Source: an uncultured Eubacteriales bacterium
GTDB taxonomy: Bacteria; Bacillota; Clostridia; Oscillospirales; Oscillospiraceae
Length of the DNA stretch: 31,468 nucleotides
Reading direction: 5' to 3'
NCBI GenBank assembly: GCA_902475435.1
Contig: CABRZL010000018.1
Coordinates: 1 to 31,468, forward strand
This document shows positions 7,179 through 15,551 of this stretch, piece by piece. Every line of letters starts with the position of its first letter. The stretch's first letter is position 1. The notes beneath the pieces are model-generated. The model searched no databases. It saw only the letters and a list, made by a program, of their open reading frames with translations, and was not told where the DNA came from. The position numbers and the translations under genes are program-made.

Positions 7179-9758
7179 ATGAAACTCATGATTCTTGACG
7201 GAAACAGTGTGGTAAACCGTGCTTTTTATGGAGTAGGGTATCTTTCTTCCCGGGCTGGACAACCCACCGGTGCCATTTATGGATTCCTGAATATTATGCA
7301 GTCTTTGCTGGATGAAGAGCAGCCGGATGCTTTGGCGGTGGCGTTTGATGAAAAGGGGCCAACCTTTCGGCATCAGGCATATGAGGGCTATAAGGCTACC
7401 CGAAAACCTATGCCGGATGAGTTGGCCTCTCAACTTCCAATTTTAAAGGAAATATTGGAGGCTATGCAGATTCCGATGTATTCTCTTCCGGGATGGGAGG
7501 CGGATGACATACTTGGCACTGTGGGCCGGATTTGCAGTGAGGCAGGTTGGGACTGTATCGTGGTGACAGGCGACCGGGATTCTCTTCAGCTGGTGGATGA
7601 TCATGTGACTGTAAAATTAGTTACCACCAAGGGAGGAAGGACGCAATCTGTCAACTATACCCCTGCGTTGTTTGAATCGGAATATGGTTTTCCGCCTAAA
7701 GGGCTGATAGATCTGAAGGCGCTGATGGGAGATTCCTCCGACAACTACCCCGGGGTTCCGGGCATTGGAGAGAAGACTGCCAAAGATCTAATGGCGAGAT
7801 TTGGATCTTTGAACAATGTTTTTGACCATGTAGAAGATGAGTCGTTAAAGCCCGCCGTTAGACGTAAACTGACGGAGGGAAAAGATTCAGCTTATCAGAG
7901 TTATGATTTGGCCACAATTCGGTGTTCTGCTCCCATAGATTTCAAGCCGGAAGAAAATATGATTCAAAAATGGGACCGCGCCAAAGTACGAAAGCTGTTT
8001 CAAACGCTAGAATTTGGAAGGCTAATTGAGAAATATCGGCTTTTGGAGCCTGATGATGTGGAAGGAGCCTCAAAGGAAGTGCGCTCAATTTCAGTGATTC
8101 CGATCCATGATGAAGAAACCCTTCGTCAATTTCAAGAAATCCTGGAAAATACAAAAACTATCGCAATTGCTGTCTCGGATGATTTGGAAGAACTGGCTGT
8201 AGCGTTGGACGGGGCTATCTATACTGCTTCCTCTGCAGAATTGGGGCTTATAGATTATCCACGGCTTCTGGAAGATCTTTGGACCGGAACGCAGAAGAAA
8301 CTCTGCCACGACAGTAAGACCATCCAAACGGCGCTTCTGAGCCGAGGCATAAAAGCACAAAATATAGCTTACGATACGGCCCTGGGGGCCTACCTGCTGG
8401 AGCCTGCCCGGTCCAAATATCCCCCTGTGGCGCTGTGCCAGCAATATTGCAATCAAACGGTTTCAGAGGATTTGTCCGGACAGGTGGCTGCAATTTTAGC
8501 CCTAAGCCGACGGCTTCCGGAACTTGTTCAGGAAAGCGGTATGGCCAAAGTCTACCAAAATATTGACTTCCCATTGTGTCCGGTGCTCGCTGATATGGAG
8601 CATGTAGGCATTGCGGTGGACAAAAATACGCTTGCCTTGTTTGGAAATATGCTTTCGGAACGCATTGCTGATTGTGAGAGTCTGATCTATGGGTATGCTG
8701 GCACCTCCTTCAATATTAACTCCACAAAGCAGCTGGGAACAATTCTCTTTGAAACCCTGGGCCTTCCCCATGGAAAAAAGACAAAATCCGGCTATTCTAC
8801 AAATATTGAGGTGTTGGAATCGCTCAAAGATAAACACCCCATTATTCCCGCTATCATTGACTACAGAATGCTTACCAAGTTGCATTCCACATATGCTGAG
8901 GGGCTTTTAAAAGTCATTGGTTCCGACGGGCGTATTCACACAACCTTTCAAAATATGGTTACTGCTACCGGCCGCCTTTCTTCCACCGATCCCAATTTGC
9001 AGAATATCCCTGTGCGGACCGAACTGGGAGGAGAAATCCGTAAAATGTTTGTGCCGGCTGCGGGAAATGTGCTGGTGGATGCGGATTATAGCCAAATTGA
9101 GCTGCGTGTTTTGGCCCATATTGCCGATGATAAGGCCATGCAGAATGCATTTCGTTCGGGAGAGGATTTTCACACCCTGACAGCGGCTACTGTATTTGGC
9201 GTAGCGCCGGAAGAGGTTACGCCGCAAATGCGGCGTAGCGCCAAGGCGGTGAACTTTGGTATTGTTTACGGTATTTCTGATTTCTCGTTAGCTGGAGATA
9301 TTGGCGTCAGTCGAAAAGAAGCCCGCGCCTATATCGATCAGTATTTGGATCATTACCAGGGCGTACGGAATTATATGAAAACCGTAGTGGCAGATGCCAG
9401 AGAGCGAGGATATGTGGAAACGATGTATGGTCGCCGCCGTGCTTTGCCGGAACTGCATAGCAGTAATTATAATGTTCGTACCGGGGCGGAGCGTATGGCG
9501 CTGAACACTCCCATTCAGGGAACTGCGGCCGATATTATAAAAATTGCTATGATCCGGGTCTTCGATCGGATGCAGCGCGAGAACTTAGCGGCCAAACTTG
9601 TTTTGCAGGTCCACGATGAACTGATTGTAGAGTGTCCACAAGAAGAAGCAGAAACGGTACTTCGTTTGATGACAGAGGAAATGCAATCTGCCGCAGAATT
9701 GAAGGTGCCGCTCATTGCTGAAGCCCATGTAGGGAAAAACTGGTTTGATGCGAAATAG
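7179..9758 (+). CDS. polA: DNA polymerase I
   Basis: This 859-residue enzyme fills repair gaps and removes RNA primers. The 5'-3' nuclease domain (about 1-290) shows DGNSVVNRAFYG, GWEADDILGT, TGDRDSLQL and MGDSSDNYPGVPGIGEKTA. The middle 3'-5' exonuclease-like domain (about 300-455) lacks the acidic exo I motif (IAIAVSDD in place of DxE), so proofreading should be absent, as in many Gram-positive Pol I proteins. The polymerase domain carries motif A DADYSQIELR (about 633), motif B RRSAKAVNFGIVYG (about 684) and motif C QVHDEL (about 810). AGAGGAG precedes the ATG at 7179. An upstream TTG at 7149 gives an extension without homology and was rejected. Length is close to B. subtilis PolA. Confidence 0.97.
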   Translation: MKLMILDGNSVVNRAFYGVGYLSSRAGQPTGAIYGFLNIMQSLLDEEQPDALAVAFDEKGPTFRHQAYEGYKATRKPMPDELASQLPILKEILEAMQIPMYSLPGWEADDILGTVGRICSEAGWDCIVVTGDRDSLQLVDDHVTVKLVTTKGGRTQSVNYTPALFESEYGFPPKGLIDLKALMGDSSDNYPGVPGIGEKTAKDLMARFGSLNNVFDHVEDESLKPAVRRKLTEGKDSAYQSYDLATIRCSAPIDFKPEENMIQKWDRAKVRKLFQTLEFGRLIEKYRLLEPDDVEGASKEVRSISVIPIHDEETLRQFQEILENTKTIAIAVSDDLEELAVALDGAIYTASSAELGLIDYPRLLEDLWTGTQKKLCHDSKTIQTALLSRGIKAQNIAYDTALGAYLLEPARSKYPPVALCQQYCNQTVSEDLSGQVAAILALSRRLPELVQESGMAKVYQNIDFPLCPVLADMEHVGIAVDKNTLALFGNMLSERIADCESLIYGYAGTSFNINSTKQLGTILFETLGLPHGKKTKSGYSTNIEVLESLKDKHPIIPAIIDYRMLTKLHSTYAEGLLKVIGSDGRIHTTFQNMVTATGRLSSTDPNLQNIPVRTELGGEIRKMFVPAAGNVLVDADYSQIELRVLAHIADDKAMQNAFRSGEDFHTLTAATVFGVAPEEVTPQMRRSAKAVNFGIVYGISDFSLAGDIGVSRKEARAYIDQYLDHYQGVRNYMKTVVADARERGYVETMYGRRRALPELHSSNYNVRTGAERMALNTPIQGTAADIIKIAMIRVFDRMQRENLAAKLVLQVHDELIVECPQEEAETVLRLMTEEMQSAAELKVPLIAEAHVGKNWFDAK

Positions 9759-9831
9759 AATCGATGGGACCTTTGGGATGTTGTGCGGAAGGTGCTTTGG
9801 AAATATTAAAGAGTTCTAAAAGAGGATAGCT

Positions 9832-10290
9832 ATGAGATTTGAGCCAATGACTGAAAGTACGGTTACTCAAGTTGCCCAGCTTGAAGCTGCTTGCTTTTCT
9901 ACTCCGTGGAGTGAAGGTTCCATCCGGGAGGAATTGACGAACGAATGGGCAATCTGGATTGTAGCGTTGGAAGGTGCGCAACTGGCTGGATATATAGGTG
10001 TTCAATTTGGCCCTGATGGCGCTGACATCATGACCATCGCTACGGCCCCGGCATTTCGGAAGAAGGGCATAGGCCAGACATTGATTACAATGATGGTAAA
10101 ACAGCTCAGGCAGAAACAGCTGAAGTGGCTGACGCTGGAAGTGCGGCCTTCCAATATTGCTGCCATACGTTTTTATACCGCTTTGGGATTTGAACAGGTA
10201 GGACGTCGCCCTCGATATTATCAAAAACCTACGGAAGACGCCATATTGATGACTCTCTTTTTTAAGGAGGATGAGGTAGAATCATGTTGA
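9832..10290 (+). CDS. rimI: Ribosomal protein bS18 alanine N-acetyltransferase (GNAT family)
   Basis: This 152-residue GNAT enzyme is predicted to transfer acetyl from acetyl-CoA to the N-terminal Ala of ribosomal protein bS18. The early segment LEAACFSTPWSEGSI is typical of RimI. The acetyl-CoA site reads TIATAPAFRKKGIGQTLI (motif A, R-x-x-G-x-G/A), and the acceptor-side motif is LEVRPSNIAAIRFYTALGFEQVGRRPRYY. AGAGGA lies 8 nt before the ATG. The last 7 nt overlap the start of tsaD, so the two are cotranscribed and probably translationally coupled. The rimI-tsaD pairing is common in Firmicutes. tsaB and tsaE, often nearby, are not in the window. Confidence 0.92.
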   Translation: MRFEPMTESTVTQVAQLEAACFSTPWSEGSIREELTNEWAIWIVALEGAQLAGYIGVQFGPDGADIMTIATAPAFRKKGIGQTLITMMVKQLRQKQLKWLTLEVRPSNIAAIRFYTALGFEQVGRRPRYYQKPTEDAILMTLFFKEDEVESC

Positions 10291-11287
10291 TTCTGGGAAT
10301 TGAGAGCTCCTGTGATGAAACTGCAGTATCTGTGACAAAGAATGGCCGAGAGGTTTTATCTAATTGTATATTGAGCCAGATCGATATGCACACAATTTAT
10401 GGAGGAGTTGTCCCAGAGATTGCCTCCCGCAAGCATATAGAAGTTATCGCCGGATTATCAGAACAAGCGCTTCAGGAAGCAAAGGTTTCCCGGCAAGAAT
10501 TAGATGCCATTGCTGTAACCTATGCGCCCGGATTGATTGGGGCTTTGTTGGTTGGTGTCAACTTTGCCAAGGCTGCGGCGCTGGCCTTAGATATTCCCCT
10601 GATTCCAGTTCACCATATCCGGGGGCATATTGCTGCAAATTATATTGCATTTCCCGATTTGACCCCTCCTTTTGTATGTTTGTCAATATCTGGTGGGAAT
10701 TCGCTGATCCTGGATGTAAGGGACTATACGGATGTCCGTGTGATGGGAGCAACGCGGGATGATGCGGTAGGAGAATGTTTTGATAAAGTTGCAAGGGTAT
10801 TGGGTATGCCCTATCCCGGCGGAAAGGCTCTGGATGAAAAAAGTCGAGGCGGCGATCCCACCGCTTATGCGCTGCCTCGTACCAAAATTCCGGGTTATGA
10901 TATGAGCTTCTCAGGATTAAAGACAGCTGCGCTAAATGTTATTCATAATACGCAGCAACGGGGTGAAATATTGAATATTCCCGATCTATGTGCCAGTTTT
11001 GTGTCTGCAATATCGGATATGCTGGTACCGCGTACAATGGAAGCTGTCAGAGAGACTGGCTATCGAAAACTAGCTGTTGCTGGCGGTGTAGCGGCCAATG
11101 CGCATAAACGCAGTGCCAAACCTCTGGAACTGAATTATATATACCACCGCTCTCACTGTGCGGAGATAACGGTGCCATGATTGCATGCCAGGGTTATTAT
11201 GAATATCTTGCGGGACATATAGCGGGACAGGAGTTAAACGCCATAGCTTCTTTATCCCCAGAGAAAGGCAGTTACGAGAGAAAATAA
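10284..11287 (+). pseudogene. tsaD: tsaD, tRNA threonylcarbamoyladenosine synthase subunit, frame-shifted by a short deletion
   Basis: TsaD joins threonylcarbamoyl to A37 of ANN-decoding tRNAs and is usually essential. The first frame (10284-11180) carries ESSCDETAVSV, the metal-binding HHIRGHIAANY, a nucleotide loop SISGGNS (usually SGGH), DDAVGECFDKVAR, YDMSFSGLKTA and AVAGGVAAN. After about 11108 homology moves to the -1 frame, which reads CQTSGTELYIPPLSLCGDN, then GAMIACQGYYEYLAGHIAG, and ends at 11285-11287. The intact frame-0 product would have 298 residues with an unrelated tail and would lack the metal-ligand Asp of CGDN. Compared with the family about 4-5 residues are missing at the junction (11108-11118), which fits a deletion of about 13 or 16 nt. 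It could be a real mutation or an assembly error. Confidence 0.9.
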
Positions 11288-11385
11288 TAGAAATTATTCT
11301 TGTGAATCCTTCCGAATGTTCTTGACAAAAATTCGCATAATTTTTTATGTTAACAAAAAATACAGTGCAAATCGTGCAAAACCTC

Positions 11386-11478
11386 TGTGGATGTTCCAGT
11401 GGAAAAGTGGAAAATGCCTTGTTTTTCTGCGCAAACCAAACCAAAGGCTGTGGATAACTCTGTGGAAACTGTGGATAA
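11386..11478 (+). other. DnaA-box cluster in AT-rich intergenic DNA (11288-11638)
   Basis: Two perfect DnaA boxes, TGTGGATAA (reverse complement of TTATCCACA), lie at 11449-11457 and 11470-11478, 21 bp apart and in the same orientation. Two 7-of-9 relatives sit at 11461-11469 and 11386-11394. AT-rich DNA follows (about 11490-11525). The 351-bp space also holds a promoter-like TTGACA-N18-TATGTT (11322-11351) with no gene just downstream. dnaA, dnaN, rpmH and gyrB are not in the window, so this may be a DnaA-titration or regulatory locus rather than oriC. I see no convincing DnaA-trio. Confidence 0.6.
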
Positions 11479-11595
11479 CTTTTGCACATTCTAATTTTCA
11501 TTAATTTTATGTAAACTTTTTTCCTGTTTTTTGGAGATGCTTGAAACGGGAATTCTGCATAACGTGTTTTGATTTCCGTCATAATCAAATTTTTA

Positions 11596-11624
11596 TTGAC
11601 GTAGTTAAAATTCTATGCTAAAAT
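11596..11624 (+). promoter_or_regulatory. Promoter of tRNA-Thr
   Basis: TTGACG (11596-11601), a 17-bp spacer and TAAAAT (11619-11624) place the start near 11631, just before the mature tRNA at 11639. Confidence 0.75.
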
Positions 11625-11638
11625 AATAGAGTTCCATT

Positions 11639-11714
11639 GCTGGTATAGCTCAGTCGGTAGAGCAGCTGATTCGTAATCAGCAGGTCGTGTGTTCGAGTCA
11701 CATTACCAGCTCCA
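11639..11714 (+). tRNA. tRNA-Thr (anticodon CGT)
   Basis: The full cloverleaf reads by eye: acceptor GCTGGTA/TACCAGC, D arm GCTC/GAGC, anticodon stem GCTGA/TCAGC with loop TTCGTAA, and a T arm containing TTCGAGT. Anticodon CGT decodes ACG (Thr). The 3' CCA is encoded. It is 76 nt long and a single-gene transcription unit with its own promoter and terminator. Its acceptor substrate belongs to the ANN-codon class modified by the TsaD pathway. Confidence 0.97.
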
Positions 11715-11750
11715 AAAAGTCTCGGAATTTCAAGGGTTCCGAGACTTTTT
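11714..11750 (+). terminator. Intrinsic terminator of tRNA-Thr
   Basis: A 14-bp stem (11714-11727 with 11737-11750) and a 9-nt loop start at the CCA end. The 3' arm ends in five T residues. Confidence 0.92.
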
Positions 11751-12405
11751 ATAATTGGAAAAAGTGAATTTGTCAGTGATGTGCTAGTAACCCTTGGCAG
11801 ATTTGAATGGTATATCTATGTCTATGTATATATCTGCAGTTCGAGTGGGTTAGAATTTTTGGAGAAACATCAAGTGTCTATAATTGCTATATTGGAGTTT
11901 GATGTGGCATTTGGAATTTCATGGTTACAATGGTTAAGGAGCAGATCCATATGGATCTGCTCCTTAATTCTGTACAAAGTGGATGCTATCTGGTAAAATA
12001 ATAATACGGGATCGTATTAAAATAGAAAGAGATCTATGATTTCGATCGCAGTTTACTACCAGCAGGATGAATGGGGATGGTAATAATTCACGAGTTTGTT
12101 TCACAACATTATTCGGATTTCAACGGATTGAGTTGGGTCTCTGTTGTAATTCCTGCAAATTTTGGGACTCTATCCGGTTTGGTGCTTTGGGAATTGATGG
12201 AGTCTCCCGGTACTTTGTGGCTCCTCAATGCTATGGAAAGCTATGCTTTGAACATCTAATTTAGGGCTGCAGCACAGCGGCCGACAGCGAAATATTTCTT
12301 GCACGTTAAAACGCCCGTAAAATAAACAATAACAATGGTTTGTTATCGCGGAACCATTACAGCGGAACCGTGAAAATGCACATAAAATCAGAAAGGATGA
12401 CAATT
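11751..12405. other. Gene-poor 655-bp intergenic region
   Basis: No supported gene was found. It contains the 34-bp palindrome at 11934-11967, a hairpin TAATACG-GGAT-CGTATTA at 12002-12019 and, just upstream of the next gene, an inverted repeat AATGGTT/AACCATT (12334-12358) with a direct repeat GCGGAACC (12349-12356 and 12362-12369). A short open frame at 12071-12259 (62 codons) has a weak SD-like GGATGA and a hydrophobic middle, but I recognise no family. A possible -35 TTGCAC at 12299 has no good -10. Confidence 0.5.
11934..11967. repeat. 34-bp perfect palindrome
   Basis: The left arm (11934-11950) is the exact reverse complement of the right arm (11951-11967), with no spacer. It has the look of a terminator stem (TTAAGGAGC outer end) but no gene ends near it and there is no long T tail. 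Confidence 0.85.
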
Positions 12406-14334
12406 ATGAACCCTTATTATCCACATTTGCTTTCTCCCCTTCAGGTGGGCGGCTCCATTCTCAAAAATCGTATGATTTGCCCGCCCAGTGAACCGCATTT
12501 TGCATCTGCCGGAGAAAACTTTCCTCCAGACAATCTGATCGATTGCTATGCAGAGCGGGCCAGAGGCGGTGCAGCCATTGTTACCTGCGACGGAAATAGT
12601 TTTGGAACCCGCAAGGGTGGCAACGGTTGGAACGCCTCTGACCCGGATGCCCAGCACTATATGGCGCAGATGGCGGATGCAGTGCACTTCTATGGCGCGA
12701 AAGCCCACGGCGTTATTATGATGTTCGCCCCTATGGGGACGGATGTTTCGGCCAACGTGCCGCAGATCCGCATGATGCCAGGCAGTAAGGCCACATTAAC
12801 TTCTGATAAGACAGAGATTCCCACAGCGCAGCTTTATGACTTGATTGAAAAATATTCTGATCTTGCTAAACACATGGCGGATTGTGGTTTTGATGGGACC
12901 TACATCCATATGTCGTATCGAATGGTGCTTCCGGGCAGAATGCTCTCTCCCGTTACCAATCGTCGTACCGATGAGTTCGGAGGCAGCTTTGAAAACCGTA
13001 TTCGTTTCTCGCTGATGCTTTGCAAACGCATTAAGGAAAAGTGTGGTCGGAACTTTATAATTGAAGCTTCCGTTTCCGGGCATGATATTGAACCGGAAGG
13101 CTGGAGTTTGGATGATACGGTGAACTTTGCGAAGGCGGCGGAAGGCCTGATTGACATTTTAACCATTCGATCTATGGAACTGGATAACCAGCATCCTACT
13201 GGCTTTGCAAAAAGCACAACCCCATTTTTATACATGGCAGAGCATATTAAAAAGGCTGGCGTAAAAATGGCGATTGCAGCATCGGCTGGCTTTTTTGACC
13301 CCGACGAATGTGAGGAAGCTATCGCAAGCGGCAAGGCCGATCTGTTGTCCATGGCTCGAGCCTACGTGTCCAATCCCAACTATGGTAGATTGCTGCAGGA
13401 GGGCAAAGCAGATGAGATTATTCCCTGCCTTCGCTGCAATAAGTGTCACAGTCCGAACCACAATCTGACGGTCTGTGTTGTAAATCCTCGCTTTGGGTCA
13501 GAAAAACGTATGGATAAACTAATTGTGCCTGCTGGTGTCGGCAAGCGTATTGCAATTGTGGGCGGTGGTCCTGCAGGGATGAAGTGTGCGATTGTAGCGG
13601 CAGAGCGGGGGCATAAAGTTACAATTTTTGAAAAAAATGATCATTTGGGTGGAATGATTGATCATTCGCGTTATGCCGGTTTTAAATGGCCTATGTTGCG
13701 GCTGCTTCAATATTTTGAGCGTAAATGTCTGACAAATTCCAACATCACGGTACAATTGGATCATGCTCCGGAGCCTGAGGAATTGGAAACCATGCAGTAT
13801 GACGTGGTCATAGCTGCCGTGGGATCACAACCAATTGTCCCGCCAATTCCGGGCATTGAGTGTGCAATCCCAGCAACCAAAGCTTTTGGACATGAGGAGT
13901 TTGTGGCAGAGAATGTGGTTATCATTGGTGGCGGTGAGATTGGCGTCGAAACGGGGCTCCACCTGGCCCAGAAGGGGAAAAAAGTTACAATTATCGAAAT
14001 GAAAGATGTTGCAGCGGAGGAGGCCAGACGAGTTCACTACTATAATATGTTCATGGATGCGGTAGACGAATATAAAGACTGCCTGCAAATTATTCTTAAT
14101 GCCACCTGTACCGGTATTTCTGACTATGGCGTCACTTACAAGGACAGTGATGGATGCGAACATACCATCCCCGCAGGAACTGTGCTTTTGGCGGCCGGTA
14201 TGCGGGCAAATACATCTGCTGCGATGAAGTATGCAGATTGCGGTAAACAGTTTTTTGCCATCGGCGACTGTGGACAGATGGGGAATCTCCAGACAGCAAT
14301 ACGCAGTGGATACTCCATTGCAAATAGTATTTGA
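12406..14334 (+). CDS. FMN/4Fe-4S/FAD ene-reductase of the Old Yellow Enzyme / 2,4-dienoyl-CoA reductase family
   Basis: This 642-residue protein has three parts: an OYE-type TIM barrel binding FMN (about 1-370), a 4Fe-4S cluster site and a C-terminal FAD/NAD(P)H module (about 385-642). The cluster cysteines are all present in CLRCNKCH...C (about residues 341-357). Rossmann motifs are IAIVGGGPAGMKCA and VVIIGGGEIGVETG. Relatives reduce activated C=C bonds with NAD(P)H: FadH, clostridial BaiCD/BaiH on bile-acid enones, and enoate or steroid reductases. The usual barrel motif HGAHGYL is replaced by HMSYRMV (about 168-174), so the second His and catalytic Tyr are changed, though SPVTNRRTDEFGGSFENR is kept. 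AAAGGA precedes the ATG at 12406. Function is inferred; the substrate is unknown. Confidence 0.88.
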   Translation: MNPYYPHLLSPLQVGGSILKNRMICPPSEPHFASAGENFPPDNLIDCYAERARGGAAIVTCDGNSFGTRKGGNGWNASDPDAQHYMAQMADAVHFYGAKAHGVIMMFAPMGTDVSANVPQIRMMPGSKATLTSDKTEIPTAQLYDLIEKYSDLAKHMADCGFDGTYIHMSYRMVLPGRMLSPVTNRRTDEFGGSFENRIRFSLMLCKRIKEKCGRNFIIEASVSGHDIEPEGWSLDDTVNFAKAAEGLIDILTIRSMELDNQHPTGFAKSTTPFLYMAEHIKKAGVKMAIAASAGFFDPDECEEAIASGKADLLSMARAYVSNPNYGRLLQEGKADEIIPCLRCNKCHSPNHNLTVCVVNPRFGSEKRMDKLIVPAGVGKRIAIVGGGPAGMKCAIVAAERGHKVTIFEKNDHLGGMIDHSRYAGFKWPMLRLLQYFERKCLTNSNITVQLDHAPEPEELETMQYDVVIAAVGSQPIVPPIPGIECAIPATKAFGHEEFVAENVVIIGGGEIGVETGLHLAQKGKKVTIIEMKDVAAEEARRVHYYNMFMDAVDEYKDCLQIILNATCTGISDYGVTYKDSDGCEHTIPAGTVLLAAGMRANTSAAMKYADCGKQFFAIGDCGQMGNLQTAIRSGYSIANSI

Positions 14335-14474
14335 GAAATTATTGTAGCTTTAACTGAAAGAGGCGGTGCAGATATGACGTACGATTGGCTGAAATCCGAT
14401 GGATAGAATGTCTGTATTGCCAGAGTGTGCTATCCTGTTTCTATCCGATTTGAAGCATTGATAAAGATATCAAA

Positions 14475-14526
14475 AAACAACCGGGTAAATCCCATGTTCA
14501 TATGGCAAGGATTTACCCGGTTGTTT
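14475..14526. terminator. Bidirectional intrinsic terminator
   Basis: An 18-bp perfect stem (14475-14492 with 14509-14526) and a 16-nt loop lie between the convergent OYE gene (plus) and S24 repressor gene (minus). On the minus strand six consecutive T residues fall at the stem end; on the plus strand the tail is shorter. Confidence 0.9.
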
Positions 14527-14575
14527 CTTTAAACAAACTAAGAAGTTACGATATATTCTGTGGGACATCAGGAAT

Positions 14576-15400
14576 TTAGTTTAACACACGCCCTACGATC
14601 CAAAAAGATAGTTCAGGAGATACCGGTTTCGGTTCGTATTTTTCGTTATAGGAGACCATTACGGGTTGCATATGTAGAATACCATTGCTGTCTATAAAGT
14701 TCTCGCGAATGGATGCATCCGGTTCCTGTTCGGTATAGACCTTGATATATCCGGCGCCGTCATAGACCATGATACCAACGTCGCCAGGGGTTAGGCGTTT
14801 GCATGCTTGTACCCAAACAATCTGTCCGTCCTGATATACCGGCTCCATGCTGTCACCGTTGACGCGAATGCCAAAGTCAGCTTGTTCCGGAACTGTGGAT
14901 GCCGGAAAACGTACCATTTCAAAGTTGCCTTCCTCCAGAAATTCACCAGTACCAGCCGATGCGGAGAGGTTGCTCACTGGTTTTTCCACATATACAATTT
15001 TTGAAACTTTGGGTTGAGCCTTTGGGCGATATTTGCCAGTAGCAATGAGGTCGGATTTGTATTCGGCCAATTTTTTGAGACCCTCGTCATTGAGTTCTGG
15101 CTGTAGGTCCGAGACCTCTGAGAAGTAATCCAATATGTCATTGATGCCTAAAGCATGACAGACTGCCAAAAACTGATAGGCGTTAGGAAGTGCAACTCCG
15201 GATTCCCATTTGTGGAGTCCGGTATTTTTTATGGTAAGCCCATAGTTAGATAGTAATTTACTGAATTCTGGAAGGCTAAGCCTGTGTCGTTTGCGGGCAT
15301 CTGCAATGCGTTGACCAATGATATTGTTTTCGCGTGCTGCTGCGGCATCATAGGGTGACTTATTTTTTGTGACTTTGGCAAAACGCTGCTTGGTAGCCAT
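14576..15400 (-). CDS. LexA-like XRE/S24 repressor
   Basis: This 274-residue self-cleaving-type transcription regulator has an N-terminal XRE helix-turn-helix (about residues 28-95: RIADARKRHRLSLPEFSKLL, then HKWESG) and a C-terminal S24 peptidase domain. Catalytic Ser is in RVNGDSMEPVYQDGQIVWV (about 182) and Lys in YIKVY (about 217). The linker has a likely Ala-Gly cleavage point within SASAGTGEFLE (about 148), as in CI and LexA repressors. It is divergent from a translesion polymerase across a 151-bp space with repeated sites, which suggests it represses that cassette and itself until RecA-stimulated cleavage. GGGAGGT precedes the ATG. It is prophage-repressor-like in build, but no phage genes are near. 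Confidence 0.88.
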   Translation of the reverse strand: MATKQRFAKVTKNKSPYDAAAARENNIIGQRIADARKRHRLSLPEFSKLLSNYGLTIKNTGLHKWESGVALPNAYQFLAVCHALGINDILDYFSEVSDLQPELNDEGLKKLAEYKSDLIATGKYRPKAQPKVSKIVYVEKPVSNLSASAGTGEFLEEGNFEMVRFPASTVPEQADFGIRVNGDSMEPVYQDGQIVWVQACKRLTPGDVGIMVYDGAGYIKVYTEQEPDASIRENFIDSNGILHMQPVMVSYNEKYEPKPVSPELSFWIVGRVLN

Positions 15401-15429
15401 AGCAATACCTCCCTGGGTGTATTGACTCT

Positions 15430-15459
15430 ATTATAGTATGTTTTATGTACAAATGTCAA
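15430..15459 (-). promoter_or_regulatory. Promoter of the S24 repressor gene
   Basis: Consensus TTGACA and TATAAT on the minus strand are separated by 18 bp. The predicted start is near 15423, giving a leader of about 23 nt. Confidence 0.8.
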
Positions 15460-15465
15460 GTAAAT

Positions 15466-15508
15466 ATTGCTTATTATGCAATAAATATGATATTGACATT
15501 GCTTATTA
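15466..15508. promoter_or_regulatory. Repeated sites between divergent repressor and polymerase, probable operators
   Basis: The 11-mer ATTGCTTATTA occurs at 15466-15476 and 15498-15508, 32 bp apart (about three helical turns). The first copy is part of an inverted repeat TATTGC-N7-GCAATA. The second overlaps the -35 to spacer of the polymerase promoter. The usual Gram-positive LexA box (GAAC-N4-GTTC) is not seen, which fits control by the local repressor instead. Confidence 0.55.
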
Positions 15509-15521
15509 AGAGATATATACT
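15493..15521 (+). promoter_or_regulatory. Promoter of the translesion polymerase operon
   Basis: TTGACA (15493-15498), a 17-bp spacer and TATACT (15516-15521). The predicted start is near 15528, with a leader of about 24 nt to the ATG at 15552. Confidence 0.8.
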
Positions 15522-15551
15522 AGAAATATATCAGGGAAAGGGGGCCTTGGC

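Noticed and set aside
11322..11351. TTGACA-N18-TATGTT as the promoter of an unannotated RNA
   Set aside because: Promoter-like only; no terminator or RNA structure follows before the DnaA boxes, so no RNA gene is called.
11070..11588. 172-codon minus-strand frame opposite tsaD and the DnaA-box region
   Set aside because: Antisense to tsaD, crosses AT-rich intergenic DNA, low-complexity translation and no recognisable family or binding site.
11781..11996. 71-codon frame after tRNA-Thr
   Set aside because: Built over AT-rich sequence and the 34-bp palindrome, with no ribosome binding site or homology.
12071..12259. 62-codon frame in the gene-poor region
   Set aside because: Only a weak SD-like GGATGA, no family recognised, and an overlapping alternative frame of the same length; not enough to call a gene.
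14374..14406. 10-codon mini-frame after the first OYE gene with an SD-like AGAGGCGG
   Set aside because: Too short to support; nothing downstream that it could control as a leader peptide.
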